Shown: piece after piece, positions 33,049 to 42,068 of the stretch
Layout of the letters: each line of letters starts with the position of its first letter
Numbering within the stretch: the first letter of the stretch is position 1
DNA from: Clostridia bacterium
GTDB taxonomy: Bacteria > Bacillota > Clostridia > TANB77 > CAG-508
Direction of reading: 5' to 3'
NCBI GenBank assembly: GCA_022791675.1
Contig: JAAVZN010000016.1
Location: 1 to 44,117 of the forward strand
Length of the DNA stretch: 44,117 bases
Notes under the pieces: model-generated
What the model saw: the letters and a program-made list of their open reading frames with translations, nothing else
Told to the model about the DNA's origin: nothing
Database searches by the model: none
Translations under genes and position numbers: made by a program

Positions 33049-34320
33049 TTAGTTTATCATATCCATTTTGGGATTTAATAATACTTCATCATACAGAGAT
33101 ATTTTTTTATCCTTAGCAATCTCTTCATTTGAAAATCCTAATTTTTTCAAATCTTCCGTTGAATAAGCCTCTACAATCGAATATCTTTCTCCTTGTTTTT
33201 TTACTTTTACTAACATTTTACTCAAATAACCAGCTCGATTTCTCACTACATAATCTAGATCATCTACTTTTACAATAGCTTGATTTGGAACCTTTAATCC
33301 AGAATCGTCCCACCAAATTAAATCAAAAGAAATCTTTCTATAATTAATTAATTCTTCAATTTGTTTATCAATTTTTAAAATAAGAACCACATCTTGCTCC
33401 TCTTCTTTAATGATATTCGTTATTTCTGCTGAAATTTCTGTATTATTCGATAATCTAATTTTTATTTTCTTCCCCACTTCTGCACTTTTTGCTTCTTTTG
33501 ACGACGATACGGTTACAATATAACAAGAAAAATTATCAATTATTTTTCCACTTTCCTCACTTGTTGCCACAAGTTTCCCTGTTTTTAAATCTAGGTTTTC
33601 CAAATAACTTTTGCTTAGTGAACTAAAATTGTCTGGTGTTAATGTTTCTTCTAGTCCATCTACTTTATAAGATACAATCCCACTCATTGGCGCTTTTACA
33701 TATTCTGCTCCTGAATTCAATTGACTTTCAAATCCTTTTCTTTCTTCAATCAATTGATTTAAATAAGATCCTTTGGGACTTAAATCTCCCGCAATTTGTG
33801 CTTTTTTTGTTACTAAATCTCCAATTGTTTTTTTGTATTCCGCCAATTTCGTACTGTCTTGAATTTGATTGATATCAGACACTTTTTCGTCAATTTGATT
33901 TTCTAATAACTTCATATCAGAACTAAAAAGATTGGTGTCATTTAGCATAACTTCTTGTATTTTATTGTCTAAATCTGCAATTTTCTTTTTCAATGCTTCT
34001 TCATTGGAACTGTAATAACGAAATATATTTTCCTCTTTTCCAGCTCTTTCTCCTTCTGATTTGATTTGCATCATTCCATTTTTGTAGTTTTCTCCTCTAA
34101 CAACTGTTTCTTTTCGAATCACATATCCAATTACCGTTTCTTCTTGATATAATTTTCCTTCTTCTATTGTGAATATATTAGTTGGTTGTTTGACTAGAAG
34201 ATAGATTGCATAAGCCACATAAACCATGATCGCTGTTAATAGAATGGTTACCATGATTTTTTTATTTTGTGATACGACTCTTACTTTTTTTGCTTTTCCT
34301 TTCTTCTTCTCCTGTTTCAA
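33049..34320 (-). CDS. HlyD-family periplasmic adaptor-like protein
   Basis: Single N-terminal TM, coiled coil, barrel-sandwich (VKAPMSGIVSYKVDGLE). Confidence 0.8.
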   Translation of the reverse strand: MKQEKKKGKAKKVRVVSQNKKIMVTILLTAIMVYVAYAIYLLVKQPTNIFTIEEGKLYQEETVIGYVIRKETVVRGENYKNGMMQIKSEGERAGKEENIFRYYSSNEEALKKKIADLDNKIQEVMLNDTNLFSSDMKLLENQIDEKVSDINQIQDSTKLAEYKKTIGDLVTKKAQIAGDLSPKGSYLNQLIEERKGFESQLNSGAEYVKAPMSGIVSYKVDGLEETLTPDNFSSLSKSYLENLDLKTGKLVATSEESGKIIDNFSCYIVTVSSSKEAKSAEVGKKIKIRLSNNTEISAEITNIIKEEEQDVVLILKIDKQIEELINYRKISFDLIWWDDSGLKVPNQAIVKVDDLDYVVRNRAGYLSKMLVKVKKQGERYSIVEAYSTEDLKKLGFSNEEIAKDKKISLYDEVLLNPKMDMIN

Positions 34321-34347
34321 AACCCTCTTCCTTTCTCTTTTTTTGTT

Positions 34348-35268
34348 TTAATTCCTTCCTTTCAGTTTGCAAATCTTCTCTATGTTATCTTCTATCTTTT
34401 CCTGTCCTTCTAGCCATATTGTTTGTTTATTTTTTCGAAACCACGTCATTTGTCTTTTAGCATATCTTCTTGTTTCCATTTTTAATTTTTCAATCATTTC
34501 TTCTTTGGTTATCTCTTCTTTCAAAAATTCTACCACTTCTTTATAGCCAAGTCCCTGCATGGCTGTTGGGAATTTTTTATGATTTTCTAAAATATTTTTT
34601 ACTTCTTCAATCAAACCTTGTTCTATCATAATGTCAACACGTTTATTAATTCTTTCATACAATACTTCTCGATCCCATTTCAAAGCAAAAACAAGATAGT
34701 CATACTCGACAGGATTTTTTCGTGAGTCTTTTTCTTGCTCTGTTTTTGTTTTTCCTGTTGCTTGATAGATTTCTAATATTCTAAGGATTCTTTTTTCATC
34801 ATTTGGACTAATTTTTCGAATTGCCAAAGGATCGATTTTCTCCGCTTCTTTGTATAATGATTCTAATCCTTCTTCTTGTACTCGTTGTTCTAGTTGTTTT
34901 CGATAAGTCGCATCAAATGAAATTTCAGGATATTCTATTTCATAAATCAAACTATCTATATAAAGGCCTGTTCCTCCCACAATAATAGGCACTTTTCCTT
35001 TTTGTAAAATCTCACCAATCGCTTTTTTGGCTTCTTTCTTGTAATCTGCTACACTATACCTTTCTTCTGGTGATACAAAATCTAATAAATAGTGCTGAAT
35101 TCCTTGCCTTTCTTCTATCGTTGGCTTGGCTGTTCCAATATTCATTTCTTGATAAATTTGCATCGAATCAGCTGAAATAATTTCTCCATTTATTTTTTTA
35201 GCCAATTCAATGGATAAACTTGTTTTTCCAGAAGCTGTTGGACCGCAAATTACAATTACTTTTTCCAT
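34348..35268 (-). CDS. miaA: tRNA dimethylallyltransferase
   Basis: VIVICGPTASGKTSLSIELAKKINGEIISADSMQIYQEMNIGTAKPT. Confidence 0.97.
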   Translation of the reverse strand: MEKVIVICGPTASGKTSLSIELAKKINGEIISADSMQIYQEMNIGTAKPTIEERQGIQHYLLDFVSPEERYSVADYKKEAKKAIGEILQKGKVPIIVGGTGLYIDSLIYEIEYPEISFDATYRKQLEQRVQEEGLESLYKEAEKIDPLAIRKISPNDEKRILRILEIYQATGKTKTEQEKDSRKNPVEYDYLVFALKWDREVLYERINKRVDIMIEQGLIEEVKNILENHKKFPTAMQGLGYKEVVEFLKEEITKEEMIEKLKMETRRYAKRQMTWFRKNKQTIWLEGQEKIEDNIEKICKLKGRN

Positions 35269-35269
35269 T

Positions 35270-35848
35270 TTATTTTTCTCCTATTTCTCCTTGTTCTTTT
35301 TCTATTTTTTCTTTCTTCTCTGTATTATTAGGAAATCTTATTGCTTTATATTTTTCATTTTTAAATGCCTCATGTGTACTTTCTCTAATTTGTATATTTT
35401 TTGTATCTGTAATTTGAATTTCATAAGGTATTCCCTCAATCGGTTTAAAATACAGTTGTTGTGCTCTAAATCCTGTCACACCAGCAATATTAAGTCTATC
35501 AATAAAATCACATTTTTCTATTTTTAGTTGTTTTATCACTTTTTCTAATGCTAGTTGAACATATACATGATCGGCTAATTCTTTTGTTTCTATTGTAATT
35601 CCAATAATATCTTTTATCCAATCTAATATTTCCAAATCTGTTTTTTCTGGATAATGCAATTTTAAATATTCTATTTTTTCTGCAATACTTCTTTTTTCTT
35701 TTATTCGATAAGTAATACTTAAAATTTGATTTTTCCATTCTGGCATACTACACAATTGTGTTTCTAATATTTGAACAATTACTTTCGCTTCTTTCTCTGC
35801 CTGATTTCTTCTTTCTTCAATAGCTTTTAATAACTTTACTGTATCCAT
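35270..35848 (-). CDS. RelA/SpoT synthetase-fold-like protein (divergent)
   Basis: ILSITYRIKEKRSIAEKIEYL..DIIGITIET..GVTGFRAQQLYFKPIEGIPYEIQITDTKNIQIRESTHEAFKNEKYK parallels RSH motifs (DxxGxR; GYxSIHxxxxxxxGxPxExQIRTxxMxxxAExxxAAHxxYK). Confidence 0.65.
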   Translation of the reverse strand: MDTVKLLKAIEERRNQAEKEAKVIVQILETQLCSMPEWKNQILSITYRIKEKRSIAEKIEYLKLHYPEKTDLEILDWIKDIIGITIETKELADHVYVQLALEKVIKQLKIEKCDFIDRLNIAGVTGFRAQQLYFKPIEGIPYEIQITDTKNIQIRESTHEAFKNEKYKAIRFPNNTEKKEKIEKEQGEIGEK

Positions 35849-35877
35849 TTTTCATTTCCTCTTTTCACAAAATCAGT

Positions 35878-36306
35878 TTATTTTTTCATATCATACATTT
35901 TTAAAATCCCCACTTGTGTATCTTTCATATAACCAACTTCAAAAACAAGACATAGAATCAGTATCATTGCTAAAATAAGCATTCTCTTTTTTACTATGTT
36001 TTTTTCTATTTCCTCTTCTTGTACTTTATCTAACATTTTACCAACTTGTGGTAATACAATCATTCCATTTACTCCTGTAAAAATAGCTACTAAAACATTT
36101 TGTACACTTTGTTGCATCTGTGTATTTTCATAAGTCACACTTCCTTTTGTCATTTGATAAACCATAAGTGTTATGAAATAGATTGCTAATATTCCTATCA
36201 AAATAAAAATTACTTTTTTAGATTTCTCAACATATCCCAAACCAAACCATGTCCAAGCAATTAAAATAGAATAGAGTACAATGGTAGTTATTATAATCAA
36301 TAACAT
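35878..36306 (-). CDS. Hypothetical membrane protein (4 TM predicted by eye)
   Basis: Intact hydrophobic ORF in the miaA-mutL cluster. Confidence 0.65.
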   Translation of the reverse strand: MLLIIITTIVLYSILIAWTWFGLGYVEKSKKVIFILIGILAIYFITLMVYQMTKGSVTYENTQMQQSVQNVLVAIFTGVNGMIVLPQVGKMLDKVQEEEIEKNIVKKRMLILAMILILCLVFEVGYMKDTQVGILKMYDMKK

Positions 36307-36324
36307 TTTATTTAAAATTCCTCC

Positions 36325-38778
36325 TTATTTTCTAGCAAACTTTCTTTCAATATCATATTTTGTCATTTTGATAACAGTTGGTCTTCCATGTGGACAAGTA
36401 AATGGATTTGGTAATTCTAATAGTTTGTCCATTAAACTTTCTACCTCTTTTTTGTCTAATGCCATATTCGCTTTTACTGCTGCTTTGCATGCTACTGTTG
36501 CAATAAATTTTTCTTCTTTTTCTTGTTTCGCAGTCCTTGCTACTGTATTAATTTCATCTAATGTCTCTAAAAATAATTCTTTGGTATTTAATTCAACACA
36601 CACCGTTGGAACCCCATTTAATTTTACTGTATTTTCTCCAAATTCTTCCAAGCTAAATCCAGCTTGCTCAAACATTGCCATATTTTCTTTGGCAATTGCC
36701 ATTTCTTTATGTGATAATGTTATGATATCTGGTAATAATAACATTTGGGAGTCTTTATTTTGTGTGTTATAATAATTTTTCTTAACTTTCTCGTACATGA
36801 TTCTTTCGTGTGCTGCATGTTGATCTAATATGTACATTTCTTTGTCTATTTCTAAAATAATATAGGTTTTAAATACCACACCAACAAATTGATAAGATGG
36901 TTTTTGTACATGTTCTATATTATCAAATACAGATATATTGTCTTTTATTAAATCAACTGCACTTGTTTTTTGTTCTTCTTCTTTTTCCTTTTCTTCTAGT
37001 TCTTTTTCTGTTTCAATTGGTAGCCTTCCAAACATTTTTGCATACATTTCATTGAAGTTTTTGGTTACTACTTGTGGATTATCATTCAAGTCTTGCATTT
37101 TTTGTTTGATTTCTTCGAATTCTTTTTGTATTTCTGGATCATCAATCGTTTCAATCACTTCTTCTGCTTTTTCTTGGTTTGTTTCTTCTTTTTCATTTTC
37201 TGGTTCTTCTATTGTTTCAGATTGATTGATTTCATTTTCTTCTTTTGGTTTGTCCTGTTCTTCTTTTGGGTCACTATTTTCTAATTCTTCTTGTTGTTCT
37301 TCCTTTTTTGTGTCTTGACTGGTTTCTGATAATTCTTCTTCAACTAAATCCAAAGCTTCTTGTTCTTCTTGTTTTTCTTCTGCTATTTTATTTTCTTGTT
37401 TTGGTTCTTCTTGTGCTTCTAATTTATATTCTGTTCCTTCTTCTTGCAACTCAATTGCTGGTTTTATATTTTTTTCTTCTAATTCTTTTACGATTTTTTC
37501 TTTCATTTCTTTTAGTTGTTTTAAAACATCAGAAGTGTCAATTGGAGCACCTAGTTTTGGTAATTCATTTTGTGTGGTTGCTTTTTCTACTTTTGGTTCT
37601 TCTGATATTTCTTCAATTGTATTCGTTTTTATATTGCTTTCCTCTTCTGTATATGTTTCAATTTTCTTTTCATTTTGTTTACGGAATCCAAATAACCCAT
37701 TATTGGTATTTTCTTTTTTGGCTTCTCTTATGTTTTTCAGTCTTTCTTCAAAACTTACTTCTCTAGCACTTCCCGTGCTTACTACTAATTCATTTTTTAA
37801 TAAGGTATCTTTGATCGCATGATAAATAGATTGAAAAATTTTGTTTTCCTCTTCAAAGCGAACTTCTAGTTTTGCTGGGTGAACATTTACATCAACCTTA
37901 GCTGGATTCATTTCTATATTTAAAATAACAAATCCAAATTTTCCAATTGGTATTAATCCTTTATAGGCTTGTTCTGTCGCTGCTGTCAAAGTTTTATCTT
38001 TGATGTATCTTTTATTTACAAAAAATAATTGGTTGGAACGATTTGATCTAGCTATTTCTGGTTTTCCAATAACTCCTGAAATAGTAATGTCTTCATATTG
38101 ATAATTGAGATCGGCAATTCCATTGGCTACGTCTTTTCCATAAATATTATAAATGACACTTTTTAAATCTCCATTTCCATTGGTCTGAATGACTGTTTTT
38201 CCAGTATTAATTAGTTTGATTGCAATGGTTGGATTTACAAGTGCTATTCTTGTTATCGCATCTTCTATATAACCAGATTCTGTGTAATCTTTTTTTAAGA
38301 ATTTGTATCTTACAGGTGTGTTATAAAATAGATTTCTAACCGTAATAGAAGTTCCCGTTTGGCAACCAATTTCTTCTTTTTCTAAAACATCTCCTCCTTC
38401 TACCACGATTCTATAACCGGTTTCTTGAGTTGCTGTTTTGGATATCATTTCTACTTTACTAATCGCAGATATACTAGCTAATGCTTCTCCTCTAAAGCCC
38501 ATTGATGTTACTAAACTTAGATCATCTGCTGTTCTTATCTTACTAGTAGCATGCCTTTCAAATGCTATTTCTAAATCGTCTTGTGCTATTCCTTTTCCAT
38601 TGTCCGTTACTTTTATATAAGATATTCCTCCATTTTTGATTTCTACTGTTATATTGGTTGCTCCTGCATCAATTGAGTTTTCTACCATTTCCTTTATCAC
38701 AGATGCTGGTCTTTCAATTACTTCTCCCGCCGCTATTTTATTTATCGTTAATTCATCTAATAATACTATGTTTCCCAT
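36325..38778 (-). CDS. mutL: DNA mismatch repair protein MutL
   Basis: IAAGEVIERPASVIKEMVENSIDAGAT, GFRGEALASISAI, endonuclease-type DQHAAHERIMYE, CPHGRPTVIKM. Confidence 0.96.
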   Translation of the reverse strand: MGNIVLLDELTINKIAAGEVIERPASVIKEMVENSIDAGATNITVEIKNGGISYIKVTDNGKGIAQDDLEIAFERHATSKIRTADDLSLVTSMGFRGEALASISAISKVEMISKTATQETGYRIVVEGGDVLEKEEIGCQTGTSITVRNLFYNTPVRYKFLKKDYTESGYIEDAITRIALVNPTIAIKLINTGKTVIQTNGNGDLKSVIYNIYGKDVANGIADLNYQYEDITISGVIGKPEIARSNRSNQLFFVNKRYIKDKTLTAATEQAYKGLIPIGKFGFVILNIEMNPAKVDVNVHPAKLEVRFEEENKIFQSIYHAIKDTLLKNELVVSTGSAREVSFEERLKNIREAKKENTNNGLFGFRKQNEKKIETYTEEESNIKTNTIEEISEEPKVEKATTQNELPKLGAPIDTSDVLKQLKEMKEKIVKELEEKNIKPAIELQEEGTEYKLEAQEEPKQENKIAEEKQEEQEALDLVEEELSETSQDTKKEEQQEELENSDPKEEQDKPKEENEINQSETIEEPENEKEETNQEKAEEVIETIDDPEIQKEFEEIKQKMQDLNDNPQVVTKNFNEMYAKMFGRLPIETEKELEEKEKEEEQKTSAVDLIKDNISVFDNIEHVQKPSYQFVGVVFKTYIILEIDKEMYILDQHAAHERIMYEKVKKNYYNTQNKDSQMLLLPDIITLSHKEMAIAKENMAMFEQAGFSLEEFGENTVKLNGVPTVCVELNTKELFLETLDEINTVARTAKQEKEEKFIATVACKAAVKANMALDKKEVESLMDKLLELPNPFTCPHGRPTVIKMTKYDIERKFARK

Positions 38779-38895
38779 TTAGTTTTTCTCCTTTGCTTCT
38801 TCTCTCTTTGCCTATCATTATATCATTAGTTTTTTGATTTTGTATAGTTTTTTATGAAATTTTTTAATTTTCACATTAACTTTATTTTACATAAT

Positions 38896-38924
38896 TTGAA
38901 TTTTTATGTATTTTATGTTATAAT
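38896..38924 (+). promoter_or_regulatory. Sigma-A-like promoter of lysozyme-like gene
   Basis: TTGAAT, 17 nt, TATAAT. Confidence 0.7.
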
Positions 38925-38991
38925 AATACCGTCAAACTTATTTGATAGACTCTACAAAACAAAAAACAAAAAACAAAGGAGGTTTCACATC

Positions 38992-39705
38992 ATGATGAAA
39001 CGGAGGAAAGAAAACATTTCAATTTTAGCTGTAATTTTGTTAATTGTCACTTTTATATTGCATTCAGAATGGCAATTGGAAGTAAGAATTCAGTCACTCG
39101 AAGAGCAAGTCGAGCGACTCGAACAGGATTTTGAACAGGTGAAAAACATTTACCCAGAGGCTCAGAAAGTTTCCAAAGGACTTGACAGCCTCAATCAAAC
39201 TCTTAACGAGTTTGATGAGCAGGTAAAAAAAAGTAGCAAAATTGTTGAAGAACGAATTGCGATCGAGAAAAAAGCTCTAGAAGCTTATAAAATCTTGATC
39301 GAAAACATGAATTCAGTTCAAGCCTGTTCAATACTGGGATTAATCGAATTTAACTCCCAGTTTGATTCAGAATTGACTGAATCAGAAGGGTTATCTTACG
39401 GACTTATGCAATGGTCATATGTCCGTAAAGAAAACTTAGAATCCTTTGCCTCTGAAAGAGGAAAGGATAGTAATGATTTTGAGATTCAAGTTCAATTCAT
39501 TTTGGAAGAATTGAATCCCGAATCTCATTATTATCAACTGATTTCTCGAGAAGGATTTTTGCCTTCTGATTGGGAAACAGTTGAAACAGTTACTAATGGT
39601 GTTGAATGTTTGTCTAATATGTATGAACGTTCAGCACCTAGCAAAGAGTGGCTGGAGAAAAAAATCGCAGCCGCAGAGTATTATTACACTCTGTACTGCA
39701 AATAG
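38992..39705 (+). CDS. Membrane-anchored coiled-coil protein with phage-tail-lysozyme-like C-terminal domain
   Basis: SD AAAGGAGG then MMKRRKENISILAVILLIVTFILHSEWQLE...; SVQACSILGLIEFNSQFDSE..SEGLSYGLMQWSYVRKENLESFA resembles phage tail lysozyme repertoire. Confidence 0.75.
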   Translation: MMKRRKENISILAVILLIVTFILHSEWQLEVRIQSLEEQVERLEQDFEQVKNIYPEAQKVSKGLDSLNQTLNEFDEQVKKSSKIVEERIAIEKKALEAYKILIENMNSVQACSILGLIEFNSQFDSELTESEGLSYGLMQWSYVRKENLESFASERGKDSNDFEIQVQFILEELNPESHYYQLISREGFLPSDWETVETVTNGVECLSNMYERSAPSKEWLEKKIAAAEYYYTLYCK

Positions 39706-39712
39706 AGTCGGA

Positions 39713-39741
39713 AAACGGAACCATTTAGGTTCCGTTTTATT
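39713..39741 (+). terminator. Terminator after lysozyme-like gene
   Basis: AAAACGGAACC-ATTTA-GGTTCCGTTTTATTT. Confidence 0.88.
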
Positions 39742-39759
39742 TAATTTTCTTGTTCTTTT

Positions 39760-39788
39760 TTGCAATTATAAACATAATGTGGTATAAT
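39760..39788 (+). promoter_or_regulatory. Sigma-A-like promoter for 30-aa peptide gene
   Basis: TTGCAA, 17 nt, TATAAT. Confidence 0.75.
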
Positions 39789-39813
39789 AGAGATATGAAA
39801 CCATGTTGAGTAT

Positions 39814-39831
39814 GGCACAAGTTATTGTGCC
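39814..39831 (+). promoter_or_regulatory. 5'UTR stem-loop upstream of peptide SD
   Basis: GGCACAA-GTTA-TTGTGCC, 7-bp perfect stem. Confidence 0.7.
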
Positions 39832-39851
39832 CAAATGAAAGGAGAAACAGC

Positions 39852-39944
39852 ATGAAAGGAAAAAAAATCATAACAACCGCACTAATTCTTGCTTTTGTGT
39901 GGGCAATCATTCTGATGTTTGCCCGAATGTTTTTACTATTGTAA
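39852..39944 (+). CDS. 30-aa single-TM peptide
   Basis: SD AAAGGAG; MKGKKIITTALILAFVWAIILMFARMFLLL*; own promoter and terminator. Confidence 0.75.
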   Translation: MKGKKIITTALILAFVWAIILMFARMFLLL

Positions 39945-39948
39945 TACT

Positions 39949-39976
39949 AAAACGGAACCATCTTTTGGTTCCGTTC
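39949..39976 (+). terminator. Terminator after 30-aa peptide gene
   Basis: AAACGGAACCA-TCTTT-TGGTTCCGTTCTTCTATTTTTC. Confidence 0.8.
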
Positions 39977-39978
39977 TT

Positions 39979-40638
39979 CTATTTTTCTTCCTTCTCTCTT
40001 TTTTCCTTTAATTTCTTTTCCAAGTAAGTCGTTATTCCAATTAATGATAATACATATACTGCTAATACAAGTGGAATGGTTACTCTTCCAATTGGAATTC
40101 TAGCAATTGCCATAATACTTAATAAAGTAAGTTGTGCAATTCCTAGTAAAACAACTGTCTTAGCTAAAATTTTCCACATTCCTAATCGATAATAACGTAT
40201 CGCTATATACGCTAAAATCATTATAGTAGCTATCCCAAATGGTAATAAATAAGGTTTTACAATATCACGTCCCCTTGTATGAGGAATATTGCTTATTTGT
40301 ATCGTTTCTGTTTTTAATTCTATTCCATATTTTTCATTCACTTTATTTACAATATTATTTTTTTGTTCTTCTGTGATTTCTTTCGCTAAAATACGAACAG
40401 TATCTTCAAACATTTCTACTTTTTGTATCATAACAGCTTGATTTGGTAACATTTCGTCTGTTATTTGTTTCATATCTGCGGTTTCAAATTCTTTTTGCAA
40501 ATACAATTCCATACTTTTTGCTTCTTGGTATCTTAAATCAAAATTCAATCCAATTGTAAATGTAATTATCATTCCTATTACAATGACAGCTACTATTAAA
40601 AGTGCTACTATTTTTGTTTTTTTGCTTATCTCTTTCAT
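39979..40638 (-). CDS. secF: SecF-like protein (divergent)
   Basis: TIGLNFDLRYQEAKSMELYLQKEFETADM...RDIVKPYLLPFGIATIMILAYIAIRY; follows SecD-like gene. Confidence 0.65.
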   Translation of the reverse strand: MKEISKKTKIVALLIVAVIVIGMIITFTIGLNFDLRYQEAKSMELYLQKEFETADMKQITDEMLPNQAVMIQKVEMFEDTVRILAKEITEEQKNNIVNKVNEKYGIELKTETIQISNIPHTRGRDIVKPYLLPFGIATIMILAYIAIRYYRLGMWKILAKTVVLLGIAQLTLLSIMAIARIPIGRVTIPLVLAVYVLSLIGITTYLEKKLKEKREKEEK

Positions 40639-40640
40639 TC

Positions 40641-42068
40641 TTATTTTTCCTTTCCTGCTTCTATTTTTAACAAACTATTGGTTATTATAAAATTATAACT
40701 TAGCATTAAAGCAATTCCCCATAACATGGTCATACCAAAACTACTAATTGATATCCATTTTATAAAACAAAAAGCAATTACCATAATAATAATTGGTATC
40801 ATTTTAATAAAGAAATCTTTATAAACAACTGTAACCTTTTTCTCTTTTGCTAGTAATTGACTAACTAAAATATAATTTAATACAAGGATTAAAAGCATTC
40901 CAAAAATTCCTTCCATTGCAATGACAACATTGGTATAGCGAACCACAATCAAGAAGAATGAAATAAATCCGATGTAAGAAATCACACCTAATATTCCCTT
41001 TATTTTATATCTTATCATTAACACAAGCATTGCTAAAATAACGATTGCTAAGATCGCATAAAACGCTATTTGTATTTCGTTTCCAGTTAAATCTGATAAA
41101 ATATATTGATTGGTATCTAAGTCATATTTCACTGGCATATTTTCGCTATCCAAAACAGTTGCTATACTAGAAGCTTGATTAATATTCCCTTGCAAAGTTT
41201 CTAGATCGGTTGAAGCTCCTCCAAAAGATAATTGCAATTTTCCTGTTCTAACAGGAGTATCAAAACTGGTAGACATGATTTCACTGTCATCTATATTCAT
41301 CGTTATTTTCTTTTCAGTTACTGTTTCTGCTGTATTTTCTTCTGTTGTTTCTTCTGTTGTTTCTTCTGGTATTTCTTCTGTATTCTCGGTTGCTGGCTCT
41401 TCTATTTTAGTATATTGATTGCTTATTTCTTCTAATTTTTTTCTACCATCTTGATTGAATTCAATTTCTAAATAAACAGAAGTTCCTTTGGTTGTTCCAT
41501 TTCCTGAACCATACATCACTTTTGCTTGTTTGATATCCTGATTGGTCATTAATACTTCTTTTGTTTCACTATCTACAATTTCAAATTTTCCTGCCTGATA
41601 TAAGTTAGCAATAACCTGATCTGTCTTATCATTTTCAGTTAATTCAATTACGATATCTCCTGTTACCTCATCTAATTTTATGATATAATTTGTTACTTCC
41701 ATTTTAGCTAGTCTTTTTTCGATGACTTCTTTTGATTTTTTATAGTAATCCGCATTTTTAACTTCCTCACTATTATTGGGTATGTCTTCCTTAACATAGC
41801 CTTTTTCCACAATTTGTTCATCGGTTAAATTTTCTTCTTCCACTTCTTTTCCTTCTGCATCTTTTATCACTGTCTTGTTTTCTGTATTTACCTTTAATCG
41901 AATCGTTCTACTTCCTTTTAAATCCATAGCAGTTTCATAACCCTTTATTTGATTTTTCATTCGATTTTGTTCTTTTGTATAAACTCCCCAAAAAGCTATC
42001 ATAGTAACTGCTATGATTAATAATGTAATTGTTAATATTTTTATTTTTTTCATCTCAATTTCCTCCAC
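40641..42068 (-). CDS. secD: SecD-like protein (divergent)
   Basis: MDLKGSRTIRLKVN...SKEVIEKRLAKMEVTNYIIKL..GDIVIELT..LYQAGKFEIVD.., C-terminal TM domain. Confidence 0.7.
   Translation of the reverse strand: MEEIEMKKIKILTITLLIIAVTMIAFWGVYTKEQNRMKNQIKGYETAMDLKGSRTIRLKVNTENKTVIKDAEGKEVEEENLTDEQIVEKGYVKEDIPNNSEEVKNADYYKKSKEVIEKRLAKMEVTNYIIKLDEVTGDIVIELTENDKTDQVIANLYQAGKFEIVDSETKEVLMTNQDIKQAKVMYGSGNGTTKGTSVYLEIEFNQDGRKKLEEISNQYTKIEEPATENTEEIPEETTEETTEENTAETVTEKKITMNIDDSEIMSTSFDTPVRTGKLQLSFGGASTDLETLQGNINQASSIATVLDSENMPVKYDLDTNQYILSDLTGNEIQIAFYAILAIVILAMLVLMIRYKIKGILGVISYIGFISFFLIVVRYTNVVIAMEGIFGMLLILVLNYILVSQLLAKEKKVTVVYKDFFIKMIPIIIMVIAFCFIKWISISSFGMTMLWGIALMLSYNFIITNSLLKIEAGKEK

Noticed and set aside
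35508-35738. 76-aa minus-strand ORF MEKSNFKYYLSNKRKKKYCRK...
   Set aside because: Alternative frame within the RelA/SpoT-like gene, no conserved features.
36938-37822. Plus-strand ORFs rich in F/S/L opposite mutL
   Set aside because: Antisense artefacts of the low-complexity E/K-rich linker.
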